64,000 bases of DNA from an uncultured Victivallales bacterium (GCA_944391115.1 CALXSJ010000002.1:1-64000); one strand, 5' to 3'; positions 1 through 8,953 are shown, counted from the first letter of the stretch. A program made the numbers and translations. Notes: generated from the sequence alone by a model not told the origin.

Positions 1-50
1 TGAATAAAAGATTCTCTTTTTACCAGAAATTGGAAGGGGAAAAATAAATG

Positions 51-140
<90 letters not shown>

Positions 141-171
141 GAAATTTCTTCCCTGATGAAAGAAATACCGG

Positions 172-199
172 ACTATAATCCGTTTTTCCATAATTTCAA
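172..199 (-). promoter_or_regulatory. Promoter of tRNA-Ser
   Basis: On the minus strand a -35 box TTGAAA (199-194) and a -10 box TATAGT (177-172) are separated by 16 bases, about 30 bases upstream of the mature tRNA 5' end. This is a good sigma70-type match. No experimental start is known. Confidence 0.65.
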
Positions 200-317
200 A
201 TCAAAATAGAGAAAAGCCCTGATAAAATTTCCATGTTTCCGCATGGATCCTCTGAAGCAATCGTGTAAAAACATGAAAAGAATACAGAGAGTTTTTCCAA
301 ACAGATTGCATTCGTGC

Positions 318-1331
318 TTATTCCATATCTTCCGGCAACTGTTTCCCTTGATCCGTATTCCGCTGATCCATTTGACGCTTGAGATCCCGGACAATGTTTT
401 CGTTGTCGGAACTCATGCGCTCAATGTCGCGCAGAAATTTGAGACGCTCCGCCGCAAATTTCTCCTTCTCAAGCGCCAGCTCGGCATCCTTCATTTTCAG
501 CAATGCGGCATTTTTTTCCTTTTCCGCTGCCAGCTGTGACTGATGAGCCGCAGCCGCTTTTTCAAAATCCCGTCTGACAATTCCAATGTTCCGGTCAAAA
601 ATCTCTTTCTGTTCCTTGAGCTGTTTTTCAAGCAGCGTGATATTGGAACGGAACTTTTCCGTTCCGGCAATCAGTTCAACAGACTGACGCTGAAGTTCCT
701 GCAGCTGCCGGTTCGCGGATGCCGTTTCCTGTTTCAATTCCGTATTTGCCCGGGAAACGGAGAGAAGCTGCCGGTGCGAGCGATAACCGAAGAATGTTCC
801 GAACAGCAGCAGAAGCAGAATGAGTGCCGCAACCGCCATCCAGAGTTTCGCCCTCCGGCCCTGCGCCCGATGCAGACGTTCCAGTTCTTCCATGCGCTGC
901 GCCATGTCACGGAAAGTTTCCCCGATCATTTTGCCGAGTTCCTCGGATTGACGCCGGGCAATCAGCTGAAATTCGTTTTCCTTTGCCGGAAGATCGGATT
1001 TGGATGCGGGCGCCGCCGGACCTGTCGTCCTGTCTCCTGTATTTTCCCCGGTGGAGGAGTCCGCCGCAGTTTCCGGCGATTCCGGCACGGCGCGGACCGG
1101 ATGCCGCTTTGCAAGCTCGATTTCAATGTCTGCGGAAGACATGCCGGAATTCCGCAGCGACGAGATCTCTTTCAGGACCGTGACGGCGGATTCCGGATAG
1201 ACCCGCCTTTTGCCCTGAATCGCATAATCGATGTAGGAGGAGTATTTGGAGAGCCAGTCGTTGATGGTGGTTCTCGGAACGCCGAGCAGCTCGGCAAGTT
1301 CAATGACCGAATATTTTTTCTCATTTTCCAT
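318..1331 (-). CDS. Membrane-spanning protein with N-terminal MerR-like HTH and coiled coils
   Basis: 337 residues. I start it at MENEKKYS, which has GGAAGGAA just upstream, rather than at a codon 36 bases earlier. Residues about 6-70 look like a MerR-type winged helix-turn-helix (ELAELLGVPRTTINDWL, then RRVYPES). A low-complexity acidic/proline linker follows, then a short helix and a single transmembrane segment (AVAALILLLLLFGTFFGY, about residue 170). The C-terminal half is long heptad-like coiled coil. The start lies 11 bases inside the end of ribF, so the two are probably coupled. The layout would place a DNA-binding domain in the cytoplasm and the coiled coil across the membrane. No family name is assigned; a chromosome-anchoring or signalling role is inference. 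Confidence 0.8.
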   Translation of the reverse strand: MENEKKYSVIELAELLGVPRTTINDWLSKYSSYIDYAIQGKRRVYPESAVTVLKEISSLRNSGMSSADIEIELAKRHPVRAVPESPETAADSSTGENTGDRTTGPAAPASKSDLPAKENEFQLIARRQSEELGKMIGETFRDMAQRMEELERLHRAQGRRAKLWMAVAALILLLLLFGTFFGYRSHRQLLSVSRANTELKQETASANRQLQELQRQSVELIAGTEKFRSNITLLEKQLKEQKEIFDRNIGIVRRDFEKAAAAHQSQLAAEKEKNAALLKMKDAELALEKEKFAAERLKFLRDIERMSSDNENIVRDLKRQMDQRNTDQGKQLPEDME

Positions 1332-2301
1332 TGCAGTTTCCTTCCAGCAGGAGATTGATGGTTTCAATATCGTTTCGAATCTGCTCCTTCAAATCCTCCG
1401 GAGTGGCAAACCGTCTTTCCGGCCGGAGAAAGGAGACCAGCTCCGCCTGAAGATATTTTCCGTAAAGCGTTCCCCGGAACCCTCCCAGCAGATGCAGTTC
1501 CAGACGCCTGTCAATTTTCCCGTATTCCGCGCGGAAAGTCGGAGAGACTCCGAGATTCATTGCCGCCGGATATCGGATGCCGTCCACATGGGCATAGCCG
1601 GCATACACTCCGTTTGGAGGCAATATCCCGTCCCGGAGCGCAAGATTTGCGGTTGGCGAATCAAGTTTTCTCGACGCATTGTGATATCCTTCCTCCACTG
1701 TCCCGAACAGAGAGTAATTCCGCCCGAGCATCGAAGCCGCCAGTTTCAGATTGCCTTCCGTCACGGCTTTCCGGATGGCTGTGCTGCTGATGATCGTGCC
1801 GTCCGGAGTCCGGAGTTCCGCAACGGGAACAAAGGCGAAACCTTTTTCCTCCGCCTTCCGTTTCAGAAAGACGGAGTCCCCGCTGGCGCCTGCGCCGAAG
1901 CGCCATTTCTGTCCGACGCAAATTCCCTTGACGGCAACCTCTCCTCCGAAAAGACATGAATCCAGAAACTCATTCGGCGCGAGGGAGGCGAATTCCCGTG
2001 TGAAATGGATGGAAACCACCGCGGCCGCTCCGGACTTCCCCAGCATCCGGATCTTTTCTTCCGTCGGCAGAAGAAGCCGGGGGGCCGAACGCGGGCAGAC
2101 GAGTTCCCGGGGATGCGGGAAAAAAGTCATCGCGACCGGGACGGCATGATGTTTTTCCGCCAGTTTCAGAAGTTCCGTCAGCAGTTTCCGGTGACCGAGG
2201 TGCACCCCGTCAAATACGCCGATGGCAACTGCGGCAGAGGATATCCCGTATCTGGAAAGCGCGGAAATGGAGTCCGCTTCCAGAATCATCTCATTTGTCA
2301 T
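1321..2301 (-). CDS. ribF: Bifunctional riboflavin kinase / FAD synthetase
   Basis: 326 residues, the usual RibF length. The N-terminal nucleotidyltransferase part (about 25-190) has IGVFDGVHLGHRKLL, MTFFPHPRE and the IISSTAIRKAV motif of FAD synthetases. The C-terminal flavokinase part (about 195-320) has PTANLALRDGILPPNGVYAG and MNLGVSPTF. The enzyme phosphorylates riboflavin to FMN and adenylates FMN to FAD in the cytoplasm. It has its own promoter and is followed by the HTH/coiled-coil gene, which starts inside its last codons. No FMN riboswitch-like structure was noticed upstream. Confidence 0.96.
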   Translation of the reverse strand: MTNEMILEADSISALSRYGISSAAVAIGVFDGVHLGHRKLLTELLKLAEKHHAVPVAMTFFPHPRELVCPRSAPRLLLPTEEKIRMLGKSGAAAVVSIHFTREFASLAPNEFLDSCLFGGEVAVKGICVGQKWRFGAGASGDSVFLKRKAEEKGFAFVPVAELRTPDGTIISSTAIRKAVTEGNLKLAASMLGRNYSLFGTVEEGYHNASRKLDSPTANLALRDGILPPNGVYAGYAHVDGIRYPAAMNLGVSPTFRAEYGKIDRRLELHLLGGFRGTLYGKYLQAELVSFLRPERRFATPEDLKEQIRNDIETINLLLEGNCNGK

Positions 2302-2608
2302 AATATTTCATGATCTCCGTCATTTCTTTCAGAAGACGTCAGTAATATAGCAAAAGTGACGGATTTTTCAAGCGTCATATTTCCGTCATTTGAAAAGAGT
2401 GTTTCCAGGAAATGCCGGAAGACGGAAGCCGCGGAACAGGGGCCTGATACGGCCTTTGTCCGTCGTTTCGGGTAAAACAGATGAGTTTTCATTTTGACGG
2501 AAGCGTCGGAAACACATCGGTCAATTCTGCCGGGTGACGCTTTTCATGGGAAAAGGATTTCCGCCGGGGAGAAAGGAGAAGCATCAGGAGCGGATGTCTT
2601 TCTGCCCG
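2302..2608. other. Intergenic region upstream of ribF
   Basis: This 307-base stretch holds the ribF promoter and five CGTCA/TGACG boxes (2318, 2337, 2357 inverted, 2373, 2384). A 64-codon open frame at 2298-2492 has no convincing start signal or recognisable sequence and is not called. The remainder, towards 2608, shows nothing recognisable. Confidence 0.6.
2344..2371 (-). promoter_or_regulatory. Promoter of ribF
   Basis: Minus-strand TTGAAA (2371-2366) and TATATT (2349-2344) with a 16-base spacer, giving a leader of about 35 bases. CGTCA boxes lie on both sides and one inverted box lies in the spacer, so a regulator could act here. Confidence 0.65.
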
Positions 2609-3331
2609 TTACTGTTTCAGGACGCCGGAGGGATTCAGTACGGTTCCCATGGCGCGCAGCGCACCCGGCGCAAAATTCTGTTTTGCCTGATAAGGCCGGT
2701 AGCGGATCCGAAGCTCGCCATTTTCAACGGAGAGAGATTCGACGGCATCCAGAAGACGCTGGTGGCCGGGCGACTGCTGGAATTTCCGCCATGCTTCCTC
2801 CAGTTTGCCGCGCATGGCGGAGGGCATTGCCATGTTGCCCATTTTCGCATTGCCGATCCGCAGGGAGGAGACGCCGTTTTCAATCCGGATGTCAAGATCG
2901 GCCTGAACATTCACCCGGGAGCCGAACGGCGTTTTCATCCCGCTGTCATAGCTGTAAAAGAAGCGGAACGAGTCGTCGTTCAGTTTCAGGGCAGAGTCCC
3001 GGAGGCGCATCCCGCCGATCCGCATGTCGCCTGCAAGCTGTCCGGAAAGATTCAGGAGAGTTTCCGTCATGGCTTCAAACTCCGGTCCGGAAAGGGCGAG
3101 TTCCTGCGGCGGAGTTTCTCTTGAGGCGTTCCGGATTCTTGAGACGGCTTCGGCGGTTTTCATCTGTGCCATCCGGCAGACTGCGGGATCAAGTTCGGAA
3201 AGCGGTGTCCGCGCCGCAGGGGCATCGGTAAAAACGTTTCGCATGACAAGGAAGGCAATGACGCATCCGAGCAGCAGGAATGCAAACAGAACGCATAGAA
3301 CAATTCCGGCAATTTTCCGTCTGGAACTCAT
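2609..3331 (-). CDS. Hypothetical membrane-anchored protein
   Basis: 240 residues. The N-terminus (SSRRKIAGIVLCVLFAF and on to about residue 32) is a single membrane anchor or uncleaved signal. The remainder is a soluble extracytoplasmic domain with alternating strands (LDIRIENGVSSLRIGNAKMG) and no family I recognise. Its ATG overlaps the tsaB stop codon by four bases (ATGA), so it is probably translated by coupling to tsaB. Function is unknown; the layout suggests an envelope protein. Confidence 0.8.
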   Translation of the reverse strand: MSSRRKIAGIVLCVLFAFLLLGCVIAFLVMRNVFTDAPAARTPLSELDPAVCRMAQMKTAEAVSRIRNASRETPPQELALSGPEFEAMTETLLNLSGQLAGDMRIGGMRLRDSALKLNDDSFRFFYSYDSGMKTPFGSRVNVQADLDIRIENGVSSLRIGNAKMGNMAMPSAMRGKLEEAWRKFQQSPGHQRLLDAVESLSVENGELRIRYRPYQAKQNFAPGALRAMGTVLNPSGVLKQ

Positions 3332-3999
3332 AGCGTCCTCGGGATCCGCGGTTCCACAAAAACTGCCGGGCGGAGATAGACCAGATCTTTGAGCGTTGTT
3401 GAAAAATCGCCGGGAGAGGTGAAAATCAGGCTGGACGCCTTCAGATGCTCCAGAGGATGCAGTTTCCCTTCCACGGCACTTCCCGCCACTTTCCGGATTT
3501 GCGCCTCATCGCGGGAGAGGCAGACAAATGCGTCATACTTGTCCAGCAGCTCCAGGGTGGTGTTTCCCAGCACCGCGTGTACGCCGTCCGGCCGATAAAA
3601 GGTTTCCTCGCGCCGGAGTCCGAATGCAAGCAGTTCATCCCGTCTTCCGTCGAACAGCGCCAGGATGCGATCTCCCTCCATCGCCGCCGTCGCCGCCATC
3701 GCCGCGGCGGTTGAAATTCCCCGGCAGCGGACATTGCCGCGGGCGAATGCCAGACCCATCACGAAGGAGGAGGCGAGACGCAGTCCGGTGAAGGATCCCG
3801 GTCCGACTCCGACGCTCCACTCCCCGATGTCCTGAAATGCCGCATTGTGCTGCGTCAGGCATTCCTGCATCCAGGCGGGAAGGCCCGAGGCATTCCGCGG
3901 TGGCAGTGCAATGAACTTGTCGAAAAGAAGAGTTCCGTCCTCTTCCGCCAGAGCGAACGAGGCTTCGCTCCATGAATAATCAAATCCGGCTCTGAGCAT
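3328..3999 (-). CDS. tsaB: tRNA threonylcarbamoyladenosine biosynthesis protein TsaB
   Basis: 223 residues, the normal TsaB size. The key block VGVGPGSFTGLRLA is the TsaB family signature, and GFDYS at the N-terminus sits where AIDTS is usual in this ASKHA-fold family. TsaB is the non-catalytic partner of TsaD in making t6A37 on ANN-decoding tRNAs. TsaD and TsaE are not in the window. It lies 77 bases after the NifU-like gene on the same strand. The Shine-Dalgarno is weak (AGGAAAG, rather far upstream). Confidence 0.9.
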   Translation of the reverse strand: MLRAGFDYSWSEASFALAEEDGTLLFDKFIALPPRNASGLPAWMQECLTQHNAAFQDIGEWSVGVGPGSFTGLRLASSFVMGLAFARGNVRCRGISTAAAMAATAAMEGDRILALFDGRRDELLAFGLRREETFYRPDGVHAVLGNTTLELLDKYDAFVCLSRDEAQIRKVAGSAVEGKLHPLEHLKASSLIFTSPGDFSTTLKDLVYLRPAVFVEPRIPRTL

Positions 4000-4076
4000 C
4001 GTTTTTCACAGACTTTCCTGAATCTTTCCGCGGCGGACCGCCTTTTTTGGAAGAGGTCCGCTGCGGAAATCATGAC

Positions 4077-4304
4077 TTACACGCGCTCGACGACGATTTC
4101 CGGATCGACCTCTTCGCGGAGGATTCTCTGAATGCCGTCCTTGATGGTCATGGTTGCGTGGGGACAGCATCCGCATGCGCCCTTGAGCGCGAGCCTGACT
4201 TCCTTGCCTTCGATGGAGACGATTTCCAGATCGCCGCCGTCATTCTGCAGGTGGACACGGAGTTCTTCAAGTTTTTCCCGTATGGTTTTTTCCAGTTCTT
4301 CCAT
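4077..4304 (-). CDS. NifU-like C-terminal domain Fe-S scaffold protein
   Basis: 75 residues starting at MEELEKTIRE, with AGGAAG upstream. The longer open frame to 4565 is not coding. It is a stand-alone NifU C-terminal domain: LRVHLQNDGGDLEIVSIEG followed by LKGACGCCPHATMTIKDGI. The paired cysteines (CxxC, here with an additional Cys between them) bind a transient Fe-S cluster. It follows the cysteine desulfurase by 67 bases, so the two probably form a minimal sulfur-delivery and scaffold pair. Confidence 0.93.
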   Translation of the reverse strand: MEELEKTIREKLEELRVHLQNDGGDLEIVSIEGKEVRLALKGACGCCPHATMTIKDGIQRILREEVDPEIVVERV

Positions 4305-4371
4305 GAGTGACTTCCTTTCTGTTTTAACGTTGAGGTAATCTAACCGCTGAAGATTTTTTTGCAAGCTTTTT

Positions 4372-5493
4372 TCAGTAATTGCGGATGCATTCCGCCAGAG
4401 CCCGGCTGAAAGTCCGCATTTCCTCCACGGTATTGTCCGCCCATGTTGACACGCGGAGGGCGCAATGGGTTTCTGCGGCGGGATAGCCCATCGCCCGGAG
4501 CGCGGGGGAGCCGTCGCCTTCCGATTCGCATGCGCTTCCCGGCGCAACGGAGATCTCGTAAGCATGCAGTGCGCGTGTCAGAATCGCTCCCTGATACGGG
4601 GGAAGCGTCATGTGGAGGATGTACGGCGACGAACAGGCGGCCTTGACCGTCTGGCGGTAGGTCACTCCTTCCTCGGCCAGGCATGTGCGCAGCGTGTCCT
4701 TGAGTTCCGCTGCGTACATCGCGTTCTCGTCGATTTCGAGTAGAAGTTCCGCCAGGCGGTTTGCCAGTGTCATTGCCGCGGCGGGAACGCAGCGGCCGAT
4801 CCGGTGTTCCAGCGACCGGATGCATGCCATGGACTTGTGCAGAGCAGGGCGGTAGACCAGTGCGCCGCCGCTCGGACAGCCGATCTTCTGTCCGGAAACC
4901 GTCATGATGTCGAGGCGTGCTCCGCTCCATGGAATCCGGATTTTTCCGGCGGACTGAATGGTGTCCGCCAGAAACAGCGCCCGCGGCGCCTTCCTGTCGA
5001 GGATTTCGCGGATTGCCTTCAGATCCTGAATCCGTCCCGTCTCCGACTGCACGTGATGGAGCGCGACAAGCGCCGTTTTCTCATTCAGAAGGGCTTCGAG
5101 CGATTCCAGATTGATTTTCCCGTCCTGTTCCGCCTTGGAGAAATGCAGGGTTCTGCCGTATTGTCCGGCCGCGCGGAAGAGCGCATGCGCCAGAGCCGGG
5201 TGCTCCAGCGGCGAGGTGACGATATCGCCTTTCGGCGCATGAACCATTGCGCCCTGCACCGCGGTCAGCAGAGCTCCTGTTCCGGTGTTTGTCCAGATCA
5301 GATCGCCCGTGTCGGTGCCGCAGAGGGCGGCGGAGAGACGCGCTCCCGACTCTTTCAGCGCATTGGCGCATTCCGCGCCGTGGAAGCCCATGGATTCCTG
5401 ATTGGCGAAGAAGCGGACCATGACGGCGCGGAAGAAATCAATGGTATCCGAATCGCATGGACAGGCGGCGGCATTGTCAAGATAAATCGACAC
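4372..5493 (-). CDS. Cysteine desulfurase (NifS/IscS-like, class V aminotransferase)
   Basis: 373 residues. The start is a GTG giving (M)SIYLDNAAACP, six bases after a perfect AGGAGGT; the open frame further upstream is not coding. It converts cysteine to alanine and a protein persulfide using PLP. Visible features: LDNAA at the N-terminus, HVQSETGRIQD, ADTIQSAGK, the PLP lysine in SGQKIGCPSGG, and the persulfide cysteine in APGSACESEGDG. The NifU-like gene follows directly. Divergence from IscS and the neighbour suggest a NifS-type housekeeping enzyme. Its sulfur acceptors are not shown by the sequence. Confidence 0.93.
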   Translation of the reverse strand: MSIYLDNAAACPCDSDTIDFFRAVMVRFFANQESMGFHGAECANALKESGARLSAALCGTDTGDLIWTNTGTGALLTAVQGAMVHAPKGDIVTSPLEHPALAHALFRAAGQYGRTLHFSKAEQDGKINLESLEALLNEKTALVALHHVQSETGRIQDLKAIREILDRKAPRALFLADTIQSAGKIRIPWSGARLDIMTVSGQKIGCPSGGALVYRPALHKSMACIRSLEHRIGRCVPAAAMTLANRLAELLLEIDENAMYAAELKDTLRTCLAEEGVTYRQTVKAACSSPYILHMTLPPYQGAILTRALHAYEISVAPGSACESEGDGSPALRAMGYPAAETHCALRVSTWADNTVEEMRTFSRALAECIRNY

Positions 5494-5521
5494 GGGCACC
5501 TCCTTTCTTTCAGAAAGAGCT

Positions 5522-5782
5522 CTACTCGTTGCGGACTTTCTCTTTTTCGCGTTCCCACCTGTCGCGGATGGACGCGAGCTCCGTGACGAGCCCGTTCCGG
5601 ATTTCCTCCGCTTTTGCCGGATCGTTCTCCTTTGCCAGACGCTGGTCGGCGGAGAGCTGCGCTTCGGCAAGTTTCGACTGGTAGAGTCTGTCAATTTCGG
5701 CCAGCTTCAGTTTTTTCTCTTCGGAAATCTCCCGGAGTTTTCCGCCCGTGCGTTCCAGGGCAAGTTCAAAGGCGCTTTTCAT
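5522..5782 (-). CDS. Small coiled-coil protein
   Basis: 86 residues, almost entirely charged and helical (SEEKKLKLAEIDRLYQSKLA), with no signal peptide and no cysteine. A GGGAG-like site precedes the ATG. It ends 28 bases before the GTG start of the cysteine desulfurase and is probably co-transcribed. I do not recognise a family. The heptad-rich composition suggests a structural or partner protein. Confidence 0.65.
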   Translation of the reverse strand: MKSAFELALERTGGKLREISEEKKLKLAEIDRLYQSKLAEAQLSADQRLAKENDPAKAEEIRNGLVTELASIRDRWEREKEKVRNE

Positions 5783-5854
5783 TGTCTTTTGTTCTCCCGA
5801 CTCTTAATATGTTGAAGATTTTTCATCCTGCGGTCCGCGGGATTCCGCCTCCCG

Positions 5855-6427
5855 TCAGGCAAAATGTTCCGGTTCGCGTTCCATCCAGTAGAAGAAAAGC
5901 GCATTCAGGACAATTCCGTGCGAAATCGCGCCGGTCCGCAGAAACTCCTTCACTTTTGCGATGGGAACGATTCTGTGTTCGATGTCCTCGGTGTCCTCCA
6001 GACGGGGTTCCGACACCCGCCTGACGTTGTCGATTTTTACGACATAGCAGGTATTGTGCTGGATTGCGGGATTCGGACAGACCTTTCCGATGATGTGCGG
6101 ATTTTCTCCCGCGAAACCCGTTTCCTCGAGCAGTTCCCGCTCCGCCGCTTCCAGCGGGGAAGCGTCCGCGCGGTCGATGCAGCCGCCGGGCACTTCGAGT
6201 TCGATTTTCTGCGTTCCGTGGCGGAACTGGCGGATCATCAGCAGTTCCTTTTCCGGAGTTTCCGGAACAACCACCACCCAGTCGATCAGATCCATTGTGA
6301 TGAAGTCATGCGTTGCGCCGGTCCGGACGCATTCGAATGTTTCCGAAACCATGGTCATGACGCCGGTCCGGCAGAGTTCGCGCCGGTTGCCGCGGGAGAT
6401 CCATTTTGCTGTGCCGTCCGGACTCAT
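5855..6427 (-). CDS. NUDIX hydrolase, ADP-ribose pyrophosphatase type
   Basis: 190 residues. The NUDIX box is GGCID...EAAERELLEETGF, carrying the metal-binding REx2EE core. DWVVVVP...LLMIRQFRHG upstream and LEVPGG immediately before the box are typical of ADP-sugar pyrophosphatases. They hydrolyse ADP-ribose-like nucleoside diphosphates to AMP and a sugar phosphate. The start overlaps the stop of the lipoprotein gene (ATGA), so translation is coupled. Substrate is inferred from family resemblance only. Confidence 0.9.
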   Translation of the reverse strand: MSPDGTAKWISRGNRRELCRTGVMTMVSETFECVRTGATHDFITMDLIDWVVVVPETPEKELLMIRQFRHGTQKIELEVPGGCIDRADASPLEAAERELLEETGFAGENPHIIGKVCPNPAIQHNTCYVVKIDNVRRVSEPRLEDTEDIEHRIVPIAKVKEFLRTGAISHGIVLNALFFYWMEREPEHFA

Positions 6428-7236
6428 TTTGCAGCCGGAGGCGTATGGTTGAACGGAACTGGCGGCATGAATTCCGAGTCGGGAATTTCCGGATTCAGCC
6501 GGAACTCCTTCAGAGTGGAAATGTCGGTCTGGTCCAGGCTGTAGACGACGGAGGTTTCCGCAATCCGGATGTTGTCGATCCAGATGTAACTTGTCGTATT
6601 CGCCGAATAGAGATATTCTCTTCCGTCCACGGCATACATGATTGTCTCAAGCTTTTTGGTCAGGAAGGTTTTTCCGTCGACGTAAATGATGTAAGGCGCA
6701 ATGCCGTCGATTCCGGGATTGCAGATCAGGCGGTAGGTCTTGGAGCCGTCCTTGTAGGAGATGTCGATCGTGATCTGCTTGAAGATTTTCGCCACATTCA
6801 CGCCGGGGGTCGCCATCTGCGTGAAGATGCGCACGAGTGAAAGCGGAAGGCCGGGTTTGATTTTTTCGCTTTTGTTTTTCAGGAGATTCACATTCCAGCC
6901 CTGTTCGCCGTTGAAGATCACGGAAGCGATTGCCTTGCCGTCGCGATAGGTGGTGGTGCGCATTTTATCCGGGGCCTTGAAAATCACTTCGGTGGCGTAA
7001 TACTCTTTTTTCCCGGGTTTGACGGAGGAAAGATCCTGCTTCATCAGATAGGTTTTCGCATTCCGGTAGTTTCCTTTCGGATCGGTTGCCTGATTCATTT
7101 TTGCAACCAGCTGCGCAACGGTCAGGTCGGAGGGATCCTGGGGCTCAAGATCAAGCAGCGCGGGACCGCAGCCCGCAAGGAGGATGCCGCCGGCGGCTGC
7201 CGCGCACAGTGAAAGCAGTTTTCGCATGAGGATCAT
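6424..7236 (-). CDS. Putative lipoprotein, LolA/outer-membrane lipoprotein-sorting-like
   Basis: 270 residues. An N-terminal signal with lipobox LLAGC predicts a lipid-anchored protein. The body (YRNAKTYLMKQDLSS, EVIFKAPDKMRTTTYRDGKA, FNGEQGWNVN) resembles the LolA/LolB-like fold of outer-membrane lipoprotein-sorting proteins, in which strands form an open half-barrel. AAGGAGAG precedes the ATG. It sits 32 bases after gnd and overlaps the NUDIX gene. Real LolA proteins are soluble, so this is more likely a lipid-anchored relative of unknown cargo. Confidence 0.8.
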   Translation of the reverse strand: MILMRKLLSLCAAAAGGILLAGCGPALLDLEPQDPSDLTVAQLVAKMNQATDPKGNYRNAKTYLMKQDLSSVKPGKKEYYATEVIFKAPDKMRTTTYRDGKAIASVIFNGEQGWNVNLLKNKSEKIKPGLPLSLVRIFTQMATPGVNVAKIFKQITIDISYKDGSKTYRLICNPGIDGIAPYIIYVDGKTFLTKKLETIMYAVDGREYLYSANTTSYIWIDNIRIAETSVVYSLDQTDISTLKEFRLNPEIPDSEFMPPVPFNHTPPAAK

Positions 7237-7268
7237 GATGAACTCTCCTTCGTGTTTGGAAAGACTTC

Positions 7269-8729
7269 CTATCTGTTGTAGTTGGTTGAAGTTGCCGAAA
7301 CGTTTCCCGATCCCGTCCAGTCGGTATGGAAGAATTCGCCGCGCGGTCTGTCGATCCGTTCATAGGTATGCGCCCCGAAACAGTCGCGCATCGCCTGAAT
7401 CAGATTGGCGGGAAGGCGTTTCGAGCGGCTCGCGTCGTAATAGGCCAGGGCGCTGGAGAATGCGGGAACGGCAATGCCGCTCATCGCCGCGGCGGCAACC
7501 ACCTTGCGCAGGGATTCCTGCGCTTTCGCCAGCGCGCCGGCGAAGAACGGATCGAGCATCAGGTTTGCCAGATTTCCGTCTGCGGAGAAAGCGCGTTTGA
7601 TGTCATCGAGGAATTTTGCGCGGATGATGCATCCGCCGCGCCACATCAGCGCGATGTCGCCGTAATTCAGATTCCAGTTGAATTCCTGCGATGCGGCCCG
7701 CAGCAGTTGAAATCCCTGTGCATAGGCACAGATTTTTGCCGCGTACAGGGCCTGCCGCACGGATTCGGCGAATGCCGTTTCATCCTGCGCTTTCGGCACG
7801 GGGGGACCGGGCAGGATTTCCGCCGCGCGGAGCCGCTCCTCCCGCAAGGCGGAAAGACAGCGGGCGAACACGGCTTCGGCAATGGTTGCGGCCGGCATCC
7901 CGAGATCCAGCGCGCATTCGGCGGTCCATTTTCCGGTTCCCTTCTGTCCGGCGCTGTCAAGAATGAGGTCCAGCACATAAGCGCCTGTTTCCGGATCTTT
8001 TCTGCGGAGGATTTCCGATGTGATTTCAATCAGATAGCTTTCGAGCTCGCCGCGGTTCCAGTTCTCGAACAGGGCGGCAAGCGTTTCCGGGGTGAAACGG
8101 CAGAGACGGCGCAGGAGTTCCCATGCTTCCGAGATCATCTGCATGTCGCTGTATTCGATGCCGTTGTGAAGCATTTTCACGAAGTGGCCGGATCCGTCCG
8201 GTCCGACCCAGTCGCAGCAGGGCGTTCCGTCGGGAGCCTTGGCGCTGATTGCGCGGAAGATGTCCCGGATATGTTCCCATGCGCGGATGTCTCCGCCCGG
8301 CATGAGGGACGGACCGTGCAGGGCGCCCTCTTCGCCTCCGGAAACTCCCGCTCCGACAAACAGGATTTCCTTTTTCTGCAGTTCCGCCGCCCGGCGCATG
8401 GTGTCCTTGAAGAAGCTGTTTCCTCCGTCGATGATGATGTCTCCCGGTTCCAGATGCGGAAGAAGCTTCCCGATGAGTTCATCCACGGGAGGGCCCGCCT
8501 TGACCATGAGCATGATCCTGCGGGGGCGTTCCAGAGAATCGCAGAGCTCTTCCACTGTGGATGCCGGAAGAATATTCCGGCCTTTTCCGCGGCCGCCGGC
8601 AAAGGCTTCGGTTCTGGCGTTTGTGCGGTTGTAAACGGCGACGGTGAACCCTTTTGATTCCATGTTCAGAACCAGGTTCTCTCCCATGACCGCCAGTCCG
8701 GCGACAGCGATATCAGCCCTGTTTTTCAT
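7269..8729 (-). CDS. gnd: 6-phosphogluconate dehydrogenase, decarboxylating
   Basis: 486 residues, the standard length of the long-chain enzyme. The N-terminal NADP-binding fold begins DIAVAGLAVMGENLVLN, with IIDGGNSFFKDT, VSGGEEGALHGPSLMPGG and HFVKMLHNGIEYSDMQ in the expected order. The C-terminal part has SAGQKGTGKWT and FGAHTYERID...FFHTDWTG. It oxidatively decarboxylates 6-phosphogluconate to ribulose 5-phosphate in the pentose phosphate pathway. It is the first gene of a minus-strand run with its own promoter. Confidence 0.98.
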   Translation of the reverse strand: MKNRADIAVAGLAVMGENLVLNMESKGFTVAVYNRTNARTEAFAGGRGKGRNILPASTVEELCDSLERPRRIMLMVKAGPPVDELIGKLLPHLEPGDIIIDGGNSFFKDTMRRAAELQKKEILFVGAGVSGGEEGALHGPSLMPGGDIRAWEHIRDIFRAISAKAPDGTPCCDWVGPDGSGHFVKMLHNGIEYSDMQMISEAWELLRRLCRFTPETLAALFENWNRGELESYLIEITSEILRRKDPETGAYVLDLILDSAGQKGTGKWTAECALDLGMPAATIAEAVFARCLSALREERLRAAEILPGPPVPKAQDETAFAESVRQALYAAKICAYAQGFQLLRAASQEFNWNLNYGDIALMWRGGCIIRAKFLDDIKRAFSADGNLANLMLDPFFAGALAKAQESLRKVVAAAAMSGIAVPAFSSALAYYDASRSKRLPANLIQAMRDCFGAHTYERIDRPRGEFFHTDWTGSGNVSATSTNYNR

Positions 8730-8765
8730 AAAAATCCGTTCCCCCCTGGTTGGAGTTTCGACGGA

Positions 8766-8794
8766 AATATAGCATCCGATCCGGGAATTCGCAA
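8766..8794 (-). promoter_or_regulatory. Promoter of gnd
   Basis: Minus-strand TTGCGA (8794-8789) and TATATT (8771-8766), spacer 17 bases, about 37 bases upstream of the gnd ATG. The -35 is a partial match and the -10 a good one. Confidence 0.55.
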
Positions 8795-8924
8795 AGAAGG
8801 GAAAGAAAAAATTTGTTTTTCACCGTCTGCGGCATTGGGAATGCGGCGGAAAGGCGCCGTTTCCATTTCGGAGAAAAAAAGACGGCCTCCGCAGGGATTT
8901 TAGCTGAAAATCCCGCTCGGCGGA

Positions 8925-8953
8925 TTGTATCTTGCATCAATGCGGGCTATATT
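8925..8953 (+). promoter_or_regulatory. Promoter of alaS
   Basis: TTGTAT and TATATT separated by 17 bases, about 50 bases before the alaS start codon. It is divergent to the gnd promoter across a 274-base intergenic region. Confidence 0.6.

Noticed and set aside
2298-2492. 64-codon frame upstream of ribF
   Set aside because: It overlaps the ribF promoter and has no ribosome site or family resemblance.
2302-2608. FMN riboswitch before ribF
   Set aside because: No conserved RFN elements or multi-stem structure was seen, and the leader is only about 35 bases.
4340-4930. 196-codon Arg-rich frame overlapping the cysteine desulfurase
   Set aside because: Alternative-frame shadow; the PLP-enzyme frame carries all motifs.
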